DNA of 64,000 nt, from assembly GCA_036250195.1 (NCBI GenBank), contig JAVHZZ010000004.1, forward strand, positions 323,108,628 to 323,172,627, in the 5' to 3' direction. Shown here in pieces: positions 11,458-21,129 of this stretch (position 1 is the first letter of the stretch; each line of letters begins with the position of its first letter). The notes below the pieces were generated by a model. The model saw only the letters and a list, made by a program, of their open reading frames with translations, had not been told where the DNA came from and made no database searches. This stretch comes from Mixophyes australis (lineage: Eukaryota > Chordata > Amphibia > Anura > Limnodynastidae). The position numbers and the translations under genes are program-made.

Positions 11458-11465
11458 GTTGAGAC
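11458..11465. repeat. Left target-site duplication of the large hAT
   Basis: The 8-mer gttgagac here is repeated exactly at 20,875-20,882, just outside the right end of the hAT element. Confidence 0.95.
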
Positions 11466-11780
11466 TAGGGATGTGCACCGGCGACTTTTGAGGTCTCGTG
11501 TTTTGTGTTTTGGATCCGGATTTTCGTTATTTTTGAGGTTCGGATTTGTCTCGCAAAACACTTGACGAAAGGTCTCGGTTCGGATTTAAGGTATTGGATT
11601 CGGATTTTTTTTGAAAAAAACATAAAAAGTTTAAAAATCAAGTTTTTGGGCTTATTTTCACTCCTAGGCTATTATTAACCTCAATAACATTCAATAACAA
11701 GCATTTCCACTAATTTACAGTGTATTCTGAACACCTCACAATATAGTTATTAGTCCAAAATGTTGCAACAAGGTATCTTT

Positions 11781-14600
11781 CTGGACTGCGTAGAGGAGTG
11801 GGTCACCACAATATATATTAAAAACCCTGAACTTTTATGATTCGCACCAATAATTGTACCTGGACTGCGTAGAGGAGTGGGTCACCACAATATCTTAAAA
11901 ACCCTGAACTTTTATGATTCGCACCAATAATTGTACCTGGACTGCGTAGAGGAGTGGGTCACCACAATATATCTTAAAAACCCTGAACTTTTATGATTCG
12001 CACCAATAATTGTACCTGGACTGCGTAGAGGAGTGGGTCACCACAATATCTTAAAAACCCTGAACTTTTATGATTCGCACCAATAATTGTACCTGGACTG
12101 CGTAGAGGAGTGGGTCACCACAATATATTAAAAACCCTGAACTTTTATGATTCGCACCAATAATTGTACCTGGACTGCGTAGAGGAGTGGGTCACCACAA
12201 TATCTTAAAAACCCTGAACTTTTATGATTCGCACCAATAATTGTACCTGGACTGCGTAGAGGAGTGGGTCACCACAATATCTTAAAAACCCTGAACTTTT
12301 ATGATTCGCACCAATAATTGTACCTGGACTGCGTAGAGGAGTGGGTCACCACAATATATCTTAAAAACCCTGAACTTTTATGATTCGCACCAATAATTGT
12401 ACCTGGACTGCGTAGAGGAGTGGGTCACCACAATATATCTTAAAAACCCTGAACTTTTATGATTCGCACCAATAATTGTACCTGGACTGCGTAGAGGAGT
12501 GGGTCACCACAATATATTAAAAACCCTGAACTTTTATGATTCGCACCAATAATTGTACCTGGACTGCGTAGAGGAGTGGGTCACCACAATATCTTAAAAA
12601 CCCTGAACTTTTATGATTCGCACCAATAATTGTACCTGGACTGCGTAGAGGAGTGGGTCACCACAATATCTTAAAAACCCTGAACTTTTATGATTCGCAC
12701 CAATAATTGTACCTGGACTGCGTAGAGGAGTGGGTCACCACAATATCTTAAAAACCCTGAACTTTTATGATTCGCACCAATAATTGTACCTGGACTGCGT
12801 AGAGGAGTGGGTCACCACAATATATCTTAAAAACCCTGAACTTTTATGATTCGCACCAATAATTGTACCTGGACTGCGTAGAGGAGTGGGTCACCACAAT
12901 ATCTTAAAAACCCTGAACTTTTATGATTCGCACCAATAATTGTACCTGGACTGCGTAGAGGAGTGGGTCACCACAATATATTAAAAACCCTGAACTTTTA
13001 TGATTCGCACCAATAATTGTACCTGGACTGCGTAGAGGAGTGGGTCACCACAATATCTTAAAAACCCTGAACTTTTATGATTCGCACCAATAATTGTACC
13101 TGGACTGCGTAGAGGAGTGGGTCACCACAATATCTTAAAAACCCTGAACTTTTATGATTCGCACCAATAATTGTACCTGGACTGCGTAGAGGAGTGGGTC
13201 ACCACAATATATCTTAAAAACCCTGAACTTTTATGATTCGCACCAATAATTGTACCTGGACTGCGTAGAGGAGTGGGTCACCACAATATATCTTAAAAAC
13301 CCTGAACTTTTATGATTCGCACCAATAATTGTACCTGGACTGCGTAGAGGAGTGGGTCACCACAATATATTAAAAACCCTGAACTTTTATGATTCGCACC
13401 AATAATTGTACCTGGACTGCGTAGAGGAGTGGGTCACCACAATATCTTAAAAACCCTGAACTTTTATGATTCGCACCAATAATTGTACCTGGACTGCGTA
13501 GAGGAGTGGGTCACCACAATATCTTAAAAACCCTGAACTTTTATGATTCGCACCAATAATTGTACCTGGACTGCGTAGAGGAGTGGGTCACCACAATATC
13601 TTAAAAACCCTGAACTTTTATGATTCGCACCAATAATTGTACCTGGACTGCGTAGAGGAGTGGGTCACCACAATATCTTAAAAACCCTGAACTTTTATGA
13701 TTCGCACCAATAATTGTACCTGGACTGCGTAGAGGAGTGGGTCACCACAATATCTTAAAAACCCTGAACTTTTATGATTCGCACCAATAATTGTACCTGG
13801 ACTGCGTAGAGGAGTGGGTCACCACAATATCTTAAAAACCCTGAACTTTTATGATTCGCACCAATAATTGTACCTGGACTGCGTAGAGGAGTGGGTCACC
13901 ACAATATCTTAAAAACCCTGAACTTTTATGATTCGCACCAATAATTGTACCTGGACTGCGTAGAGGAGTGGGTCACCACAATATCTTAAAAACCCTGAAC
14001 TTTTATGATTCGCACCAATAATTGTACCTGGACTGCGTAGAGGAGTGGGTCACCACAATATCTTAAAAACCCTGAACTTTTATGATTCGCACCAATAATT
14101 GTACCTGGACTGCGTAGAGGAGTGGGTCACCACAATATCTTAAAAACCCTGAACTTTTATGATTCGCACCAATAATTGTACCTGGACTGCGTAGAGGAGT
14201 GGGTCACCACAATATCTTAAAAACCCTGAACTTTTATGATTCGCACCAATAATTGTACCTGGACTGCGTAGAGGAGTGGGTCACCACAATATCTTAAAAA
14301 CCCTGAACTTTTATGATTCGCACCAATAATTGTACCTGGACTGCGTAGAGGAGTGGGTCACCACAATATCTTAAAAACCCTGAACTTTTATGATTCGCAC
14401 CAATAATTGTACCTGGACTGCGTAGAGGAGTGGGTCACCACAATATCTTAAAAACCCTGAACTTTTATGATTCGCACCAATAATTGTACCTGGACTGCGT
14501 AGAGGAGTGGGTCACCACAATATATTAAAAACCCTGAACTTTTATGATTCGCACCAATAATTGTACCTGGACTGCGTAGAGGAGTGGGCACTGGGCACCA
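11781..14600. repeat. 37-unit satellite array (about 77 bp) inside the hAT
   Basis: Units of the form 'tggactgcgtagaggagtgg ... ccacaatat ... aaaccctgaacttttatgat ... aataattgtacc' repeat from 11,785 to 14,571. By eye I count 37 unit starts, the last degenerate. Length varies by 2 bp through an AT indel: a 'caatatctta' form (77 bp), a 'caatatatctta' form (79 bp) and a 'caatatatta' form. The forms are ordered in a repeating five-unit pattern in the left half and are uniform in the right half. Degenerate relatives occur outside the array at 14,805-14,980 and 16,035-16,110. Confidence 0.97.
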
Positions 14601-14644
14601 CAATAAAATATATAAAAAACCTTCAACAGATCTGCATTACACTA

Positions 14645-14735
14645 CACATACGGCTGCTCCTCCATCCTCTCCATCATATACATGTTGGAGTTTTAGCGTG
14701 TGACAACCTCTTGTTTTTGATAATGTCAGTGCATT
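14645..14735 (-). pseudogene. Stray fragment of the transposase gene
   Basis: On the minus strand this reads 'KQEVVTR', a stop, 'NSNMYMMERMEEQ'. It parallels residues 533-554 of the element's own transposase (KQEVVTRWNSTLYMLQRMEEQ), encoded near 17,650-17,715. It is a decayed internal duplication of coding sequence in the non-coding part of the transposon. Confidence 0.8.
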
Positions 14736-14799
14736 TTGAATATTTTTCAATTTGCCCCACACCACTGAATGTACTTTATCTATGATACGCAATACGCAT

Positions 14800-14980
14800 C
14801 TATCTATCTTGACTGCGTAGTGTGGTGGCCCCGGTACACAATTTGGTACCGAGGCCACAATATAATTAAAAAACCCTCCACGTGTCTGAATTCCACCAAA
14901 CAAGTATCTGGACTGCATAGTGGGGTGGCCCCGGTACCCAATTTGATACCGGGGCCACAATACCTCCTCCAAACATGCTA
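14800..14980. repeat. Degenerate subterminal units with a palindromic core
   Basis: Two units start 'gactgcgtag' and 'ggactgcatag' and contain a 'ggccccggtac ... ataccggggcc' palindrome followed by 'acaatacctcctccaaa'. They look like parent forms of the satellite unit, which lacks the palindrome. A third copy lies at 16,035-16,110. Confidence 0.8.
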
Positions 14981-14984
14981 CAGA

Positions 14985-15120
14985 CAATTCGTCATTGAGA
15001 GACCCCAGACAGACAGGGTCGAAGTGTTATTGTTTGACTTTGTAAACCCAAAAAAATGTCCCTGTTGCACATAGTCGTGCAATGAAGACTGACTTTTTCA
15101 TTTAAAGGCACGATCTTTAA
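14985..15120. repeat. Segment duplicated at 16,115-16,250
   Basis: This stretch ('gtgttattgtttgactttgt ... cctgttgcacatagtcgtgc') is a diverged direct repeat of 16,140-16,250. Together with the palindromic unit before it, it makes a two-copy repeat separated by about 1 kb. Confidence 0.7.
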
Positions 15121-15968
15121 AGTGTCAGAAAGAGAGAGAAGACACAGGAGAGGAGAGTTGTAGCTGGGGACCTGGGGTGGAAGCTCCCAGGCTCCCCCAG
15201 CATTGCCTGGAAGTCTGAGCGTGGTGACTGAGCCAGGGCAAGGAATGTGTGCCCTGGATGAGGGGGAGAACTCCATGCCACTATAGTGAACCCAAGAGAG
15301 AGGGGGACACTGCACATGGAAGAGGCCCTGGAGTGAGGGCTGCTACAAGAGGCATGGTAGTTGTAGTGTCAGATCCTGAGGCTGAGAGTACACAGAGTGA
15401 CGTGTCAGAGCACAGGAGACATTATCCCCGCAGAGGAGGGATGAGCTGCAGTTGAGAGGTACACAGAGTGTGTCAGAGCTGCATGGAGGAGAGGCTGCCT
15501 GCCTATTAGCATCCATGCATGTGCCCCTGCAGAAAGGGTGATCTGCAGTGAGTATGGAGTGCAAGAGACATGTAAATTATGTTATTTAACATCTGGATAA
15601 CATTAAGAACTGTGCAGGAGGAGTGATAAGATATTTGCAACCATATTCGTATTTCTCATTAATAACTGTGCTGGAGAGAGTAAGGAGATGTATATATTCT
15701 GCAACCATTATGATTATCGTGCTGGAGGAAGAGTGTAAATAAAAGTTCAGTTTGTTATAGAGATGGTCTGGCGCCCAAATTATTGTGACTTCTATTACAC
15801 TGCACCAAAGTGACATTACCTGTGTCCCACTAACTACAAAGAAACACCTGCATGTGCAGGGACCCCCTGATCATTTACACCCATGCCCATCAGCTAGCCA
15901 GGGCTTGAGAAGGAGGTGCACTGTGTACCCTTTGCACCCCACACTACACACAGTGACAGGGGGTTACA
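15121..15968. other. About 850 bp of unrelated sequence inside the hAT
   Basis: The block sits between the two copies of the subterminal duplication, is GA-rich at first, and contains an AATAAA at about 15,737. It could be an old insertion such as a solo LTR. The edges 'tgtcagaaag' and 'gggttaca' would fit TG...CA, but I see no target duplication. Confidence 0.35.
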
Positions 15969-16034
15969 TAATGAGGCCACAATATAATTAAAAAATTGGG
16001 CATCAACTGTCACCGTTGTTTAATATCTGATACA

Positions 16035-16250
16035 CCTAAATATGGACTGCACAGTGGAGTGTCCCCGGTAGTAAATTTGGTGCCGGGGCCACAATACCTC
16101 CTCCAACTTCCAAGTGTAGTGTTTATAAAGACACACAGCGTCAAAGTGTTATTATTGACTTTCTTAACCCTAAAATTGTCCCTGTTGCAAATATTCGTGC
16201 AATGGACAGTTACTTTTCTATTGAAAGACTCAAGCTTTCAAGTGTAGTGT
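16035..16250. repeat. Second copy of the palindromic subterminal unit plus flank
   Basis: It starts 'tatggactgcacagtggagt', contains 'aaatttggtgccggggccac' and 'aatacctcctccaa', and continues with the direct repeat of 14,985-15,120. Confidence 0.75.
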
Positions 16251-16493
16251 TTATAAAATATAAACAACAATACAGTAGTTTTAGAGCACGCCAATACCTC
16301 TTGTTTTAAATTATGACACGGCATTTTACTTTTGGTTTAATTTCTTGAATTTTTTTACCTTTGGTTTTACTTTTTGAACATGGCAAACGACTGTTGCTTG
16401 GTCATATAATGCAAAAAAAAAATTTCCAAGATGGAATTGTCCTTGGGCCCTCACACCCACCCTTATGTTGTTGAAATAGGACATGCACACTTT

Positions 16494-16558
16494 AACAAAC
16501 CAATCATTTCAGCGACAGGGCCTACCAAACAACTTTGGCTGAAATGATTGGTTTGTTT
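16494..16558. repeat. Hairpin near the transposase stop codon
   Basis: Perfect 20-bp arms, aacaaaccaatcatttcagc (16,494-16,513) and its reverse complement (16,539-16,558), enclose a 25-bp loop about 55 bp past the transposase stop. The deleted sister element keeps it at about 33,222-33,290. It could act in 3'-end formation or transposition; its function is unknown. Confidence 0.85.
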
Positions 16559-16612
16559 GGGCCCCCACACCAAAAAAGCTATTCATCTCTCCCTGTACAG
16601 ACTAAACAGGCT

Positions 16613-19312
16613 CTACTGAGGCAAGATGTCGTCCTCCTCCTCAACCTCTGATTCCTCTCCCCCTACAGTGTGTACTTCCTCCTCATCACACATTATCAAT
16701 TCGTCCCCGCTGGACTCCACAACCACAGGTCCCTCTGTAGTATCTGGAGGGCAGTGCTGTACTTCATTGAGGAATTGATTATTCATTTTTATAAACATCA
16801 TTTTTTCAACGTTGTGAGGAAGCAACCTCCTTCGCCGCTCACTGACCAGGTTCCCCGCTGCACTAAAAACTCTTTCCGAGTACACACTGGAGGGGGGACA
16901 ACTCAGGTAAAATAGAGCCAGTTTGTACAGGGGCTTCCAAACTGCCTTTTTTTCCTGCCAGTAACAATATGGACTGTCTGACATGTCTACTTGGATGGTG
17001 TCAGCAAAGTAATCATCCACAATTTTTTCTATTGTCACAGCATCCAATGCAGCGAGAGTAGACATGTCTGCAATGGTTGGCAGGTCCTTCAGTCCGGACC
17101 AGATGTTATCAGCATCCCCGCCAGTGCCTCTTTTGGGAAAACTGAGCTTTTTCCTCGCAGCCATAGATGTGGAAGAAAATGAGGGTGGAGCTGTTGGCAT
17201 GTCACGGTCCTCTTCAGAGGACAATCTCCTGACCAGCAGGTCTTTGCACCGCTGTAGACTTGTGTCCGCCGGAAACAGAGACACAACATACGCTTTAAAC
17301 CGAGGATCGAGCACGGTGGCCAGAATGTATTCCTCTGACTTTAAAAGAGTGACCACCCTCGGATCCTGGCAAAGCGTACGAAGGGCTACATCCACAAGAG
17401 CTACATGCTTGCTGTAATCGCAATGGCTTACCAGCTCCTCCCTCACTTTCTCCAGCTGCTTCTGCAACAGCCTGATCAGGGGAATGACCTGACTCAAGCT
17501 GGCAGTGTCGGAACTGACTTCTCGTGTGGCAAGTTCAAATGGCTGCAGAACCTTGCACAACACGGAAATCAGTCTCCACTGCGCTTGACTGAGGCGCATC
17601 CCCACTCCTTTGCCTATGTCGTAGGTGGCTGTGTAGGCCTGAATGGCCTTTTGCTGCTCCTCCATCCTCTGCAGCATATAGAGGGTGGAGTTCCAGCGCG
17701 TCACAACCTCTTGTTTGAGGTGATGGCAGGGCAGGTTCAAGCTTTTTTGATGTGCCTCTAGTCTGCGGTAGGCACTGGCTGAATGCCGAAAGTGTCCAGC
17801 AATTTTGCGGGCCACCGCAAGCATCTCCTGCACACCCCTGTCACTCTTGAGGTAATGCTGCACCACCAAATTAATGGTGTGGGCAAAACATGGGACGTGC
17901 TGGAAATTGCCCATATTTAATGCCCGCACAATGTTACTGGCATTGTCTGACACCACAAATCCCCATGAGAGTCTAAGTGGGGTAAGCCACTGGGAGATAA
18001 TTTCCCTCATTTTCTCTAATATGTTGTCAGCGTTGTGCCTCTTATTAAAGCCTGTAATGCACAATGTTGCCTGCCTTTGCATGAGCAGCCATTTTGTAGA
18101 TGCTGCTACTGATGCAGCTGTTGCTGTTGCTGCGGAAGGGGATGCATCTACCCAGTGGGCTGTCACAGTCATATAGTCCTTCGTTTGCCCAGAACCACTT
18201 GTCCACATGTCCGTGGTTAAGTGCACAGTGGGTACAACCGCATTTTTAAGAGCACTGAGGACACTTGATCGTACTTCTCTGTACATTTTTGGTATCGCCT
18301 GCCTAGTGAAGTGGAATCTCGAGGGGATTTGGTACCGGGGACACAATACCTCCATCAACCCTCTAAATCCCACTCCACTGATGGCGGACACCGGGCGCAC
18401 GTCTAACACCAACATTGCAGTTACAGCCGCAGTTATACGCTTTGCAATAGGGTGACTACTATCGTATTTGGTGGTCATGGCAAACGACTGTTGGACGGTC
18501 AATTGTTTGGTGAAAGACTTAGCGGTCTTACGACTTCCCCTCTGGGAAGATGACCGACTAACAGCAGCAACAGCAGCAGTGGCAGTAGTAGGCGTACCGC
18601 TGCAGGATTCCTCGGATGAATCCCGTATTGAGGAGGACTCAGTCTGGCTGCTGACTTGGGCTGCAGGACTGAATCTGATGGAGATTGTGGAGGAAGTTGA
18701 CGAGGAGGGTGTTGCTGGTGTGTATCCAACTGGACCACGGGATTTAGGTGTCCCTGTACCGATGAGGGTCCTAGCCCCAGTTCCTGAACTAACCACTGAA
18801 CTATGAAGGTTATTCAGGTGACGTATAAGGGAGGATGTTCCTAGGTGGGCAAGATCCTTACCCCTGCTTATTTGAGCTTTACATAAGCTACATATTGCCA
18901 TACGTTGGTTGTCTGGATTTGGATAAAAATAACTCCAGACCGAAGAGGTGCATTTTTTGGTCTTCTGACCAGGCATGACGATGGGCTTTTTCATCCCATG
19001 GACATCAGCTGTTTCCCCCCCTGGTGCCTCATTTACAATAACCACATCACCATCCTCATCATCAAGTTCCTCCACAGCGCCAGCTACATCATCAATAGCC
19101 TCCTCCCGAGCCACCTCTTCCCGTACAGTGATGGGAAGGTCAGGCTTAACAACCACCAACACCCTTGGACTCGCCTTGGGGATTTGTGATAATTTCTCTT
19201 TAGAAGGCAGAGTTGTTTGCTGTTTTGTTGCTGACAGCATAACTCTCTTCAATTTTTTGTAGGGGGGGGGGAGGAGGAGGAGGGCTAAGATCCGTGGGTG
19301 AAGCTGAACCAC
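16613..19312 (-). CDS. hAT transposase with BED zinc finger, 899 aa
   Basis: This single uninterrupted frame encodes a DNA-cutting transposase of the hAT superfamily (ZBED-like). A BED zinc finger lies at about residues 121-170, with C141, C144, H165 and H170. The catalytic core has D368 (TTDMWTSG), D456 (VVSDNASN), a 'CFAHTINLVV' block at 475-484 and W540 (VVTRWNST). 'VLDPRFK' is at 667-673. The C-terminal hATC dimerisation domain spans about 765-845, with the catalytic-type E813 in 'SSVYSERVFS', then an acidic tail. All three acidic catalytic positions are present. The start used is the first ATG of this frame. An upstream ATG (19,608) and a basic, lysine-rich reading (19,550-19,312) exist in the two other frames, so a longer N-terminus made by splicing or lost by small indels is possible. 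Three 295-bp repeats lie upstream and may hold the promoter. Confidence 0.93.
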   Translation of the reverse strand: MVQLHPRILALLLLPPPYKKLKRVMLSATKQQTTLPSKEKLSQIPKASPRVLVVVKPDLPITVREEVAREEAIDDVAGAVEELDDEDGDVVIVNEAPGGETADVHGMKKPIVMPGQKTKKCTSSVWSYFYPNPDNQRMAICSLCKAQISRGKDLAHLGTSSLIRHLNNLHSSVVSSGTGARTLIGTGTPKSRGPVGYTPATPSSSTSSTISIRFSPAAQVSSQTESSSIRDSSEESCSGTPTTATAAVAAVSRSSSQRGSRKTAKSFTKQLTVQQSFAMTTKYDSSHPIAKRITAAVTAMLVLDVRPVSAISGVGFRGLMEVLCPRYQIPSRFHFTRQAIPKMYREVRSSVLSALKNAVVPTVHLTTDMWTSGSGQTKDYMTVTAHWVDASPSAATATAASVAASTKWLLMQRQATLCITGFNKRHNADNILEKMREIISQWLTPLRLSWGFVVSDNASNIVRALNMGNFQHVPCFAHTINLVVQHYLKSDRGVQEMLAVARKIAGHFRHSASAYRRLEAHQKSLNLPCHHLKQEVVTRWNSTLYMLQRMEEQQKAIQAYTATYDIGKGVGMRLSQAQWRLISVLCKVLQPFELATREVSSDTASLSQVIPLIRLLQKQLEKVREELVSHCDYSKHVALVDVALRTLCQDPRVVTLLKSEEYILATVLDPRFKAYVVSLFPADTSLQRCKDLLVRRLSSEEDRDMPTAPPSFSSTSMAARKKLSFPKRGTGGDADNIWSGLKDLPTIADMSTLAALDAVTIEKIVDDYFADTIQVDMSDSPYCYWQEKKAVWKPLYKLALFYLSCPPSSVYSERVFSAAGNLVSERRRRLLPHNVEKMMFIKMNNQFLNEVQHCPPDTTEGPVVVESSGDELIMCDEEEVHTVGGEESEVEEEDDILPQ

Positions 19313-19608
19313 TAGTCATGAACACGGGCCAGGGCCTAAGCCGTTCCTTGCCACTCCGTGTCGTAAATGGCATATTGGCAACTTTACGTTTCTCCTCAGA
19401 TGATTTAAAGTTTCTCTTTTTGCTACTTTTTCTTAACTTGGGCTTTTTGGATTTTACATGCCCGGTACTACGAGATTGGGCATCGGGCTTGGAAGACGAC
19501 GTTGATGGCATTTCATCGTCTGTCATGACTAGTGGCAGCAGCTTCAGCATTAGGAGGAAGTGGGTCTTGATCTTTCCCTACTTTATCCTCCAAATTTTTG
19601 GTCTCCAT
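19313..19608 (-). pseudogene. Possible upstream part of the transposase, in other frames
   Basis: An ATG at 19,608 opens a short acidic reading (METKNLEDKVGK...) that stops near 19,513. A second frame opens at 19,550 with a Ser/Lys-rich, nuclear-signal-like stretch (KSKKPKLRKSSKKR) and reaches a run of prolines at the G10 tract (19,261-19,270). The ATG context at 19,608 is conserved in the deleted copy (32,598). The composition suggests real N-terminal coding sequence split by two frame changes, or exons joined by splicing. The deleted copy lacks this part, so it cannot decide. Confidence 0.5.
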
Positions 19609-19622
19609 TATATGTAGCACAA

Positions 19623-20551
19623 GATACTGCAGAATGTGTGAACTTGGTAATATTGCAGTACCAATGGACTTATACTGCTGGATTGGTTTTGCAAATTTGG
19701 TTATAATTATTATATATTTTTTTTTTTTTAAATTTTTTATTTTTTTTTACTTTTTTCTTATTTTTAAAAAACTTGGGAATAGTGGGGAAATAACTATGCC
19801 CTTAGAAGCACAGAGCACAGGACACAGCACCACTGGACTGAACAGGACACGGCACAGGACACAGCAGCACTACGGAACTCAGCAGGACAGAGCACAGGAC
19901 ACAGCACCACTGGACTGATACTGCAGAATGTGTGAACTTGGTAATATTGCAGTACCAATGGACTTATACTGCTGGATTGGTTTTGCAAATTTGGTTATAA
20001 TTATTATATATTTTTTTTTTTTTTAAATTTTTTATTTTTTTTTACTTTTTTCTTATTTTTTAAAAACTTGGGAATAATGGGGAAATAACTATGCCCTTAG
20101 AAGCACAGAGCACAGGACACAGCACCACTGGACTGAACAGGACACGGCACAGGACCCAGCAGCACTACGGAACTCAGCAGGACAGAGCACAGGACACAGC
20201 ACCACTGGACTGATACTGCAGAATGTGTAAACTTTGTAATATTGCAGTACCACTGGACTTTTACTGCTGAATGTGTGAACTTGGTAATATTGCAGTACCA
20301 ATGGGCTTATACTGCAGGATTGGTTGTGAAAATTTTGTGGTAATTAAAAAATATTAAAGTAGTTTTTGGTATTTTTTAAAAAAACTTTTTTTTATTTTTT
20401 TAAACACAGGGGAATATTGGGGAAATAACTATGCCCTTAGAAGCACAGAGCACAGGACACAGCACCACTGGACTAAACAGGACACAGCACAGGACCCAGC
20501 AGCACCACTGACCTCAGAAGGACAGAGCACAGCACACAGCACCACTGGACT
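19623..20551. repeat. Three tandem repeats of about 295 bp upstream of the transposase
   Basis: Each copy begins gatactgcagaatgtgt (19,623, 19,917, 20,212), passes a T-rich tract and 'ggggaaataactatgccctt', and ends with 'cacagcaccactggact'. The first two are nearly identical; the third has an internal duplication. The position just upstream of the gene suggests duplicated promoter or enhancer sequence. The deleted sister copy (32,026-34,132) has a single, shorter version. Confidence 0.9.
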
Positions 20552-20650
20552 GATACTGCAGAACACAGCACAGCACAGCACAGCACTAAACAGCACAGCA
20601 CTAAACAGCACAGCACAGCACAGAACTAAACAGCACAGAGGACCACCTAA
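20552..20650. repeat. CAGCA-rich simple repeat
   Basis: Degenerate 'cagcacagcactaaa' units follow the third 295-bp repeat and run toward the right end of the hAT. Confidence 0.8.
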
Positions 20651-20874
20651 CACACCCTCCCTCTACCCTGATCAATGCCCGAGTGAAGATGGCGGCGACT
20701 AGCGGGGAATTTATAGGATCCGAGTATCGCGAGATCCGACAACGGGATTATGAGTCAGAGCCTCAGTTTCACTTTTGAATTTGGCGCCAATACCCGGATC
20801 TGTCTCGGATCCGACTCGGATCCGCAACGTTCGGGTGGGCTCGGATTTCATAAATCCGAGTGCGCTCATCCCTA

Positions 20875-20882
20875 GTTGAGAC
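20875..20882. repeat. Right target-site duplication of the large hAT
   Basis: gttgagac, identical to 11,458-11,465. Confidence 0.95.
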
Positions 20883-20950
20883 AGGTATTAACCCATTGAA
20901 TGGGCTGTCCTGGAGATCCTCAAGAAAAAGAAATCGGCATGCGTATAATT
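20883..20950 (+). repeat. Other half of the interrupted DIRS terminal region
   Basis: 'ggctgtcctggagatcctca' followed by agaaaaagaaat resembles a DIRS terminal repeat and the segment at 11,250-11,345. It continues the sequence broken by the hAT insertion. Confidence 0.45.
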
Positions 20951-21129
20951 TTCATTTCCGCTGTGGTAAGTGCAGTGTTAGCGTTAACCACTTTGTAAAT
21001 GGCAACTTGATGATCGTGAAATAATTTAAATGGGTTCTGGGTGGATCACTGAGGCTGCATGGTTTCAGCACAAAAGGTAAAGGGGCCCTCAAACTGGCAT
21101 CCTCTGACTTTACTATTTATGTTCATGGG
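20951..21129. other. No recognised feature
   Basis: Short block without a recognised signal. Confidence 0.3.

Larger units (their letters stand above)
11466..20874 (-). mobile_element. Complete 9.4-kb hAT transposon
   Basis: The left end is TAGGGATGTGCACC and the right end, inverted, is TAGGGATGAGCGCACTCGG. The flanks are an identical 8-bp duplication gttgagac, the hallmark of hAT insertion. Inside, on the minus strand, is an 899-aa BED-finger transposase. Between the gene and the left end lie a large satellite array, dispersed subterminal units and a 20-bp-arm hairpin. Between the gene and the right end lie three 295-bp tandem repeats. The right end contains a small palindrome (CTCGGATTT...AAATCCGAG). 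At 9.4 kb it is far longer than most hAT elements, mainly because of repeats. It interrupts an older DIRS terminal region. Confidence 0.95.

Noticed and set aside
11781..14600. CRISPR-like array
   Set aside because: The units are contiguous with no unique spacers, lie inside a eukaryotic transposon, and are a simple satellite.
18499..18738. Overlapping open frames opposite or beside the hAT transposase
   Set aside because: They are mirror readings of low-complexity Ser/Ala-rich coding sequence and show no independent domain.
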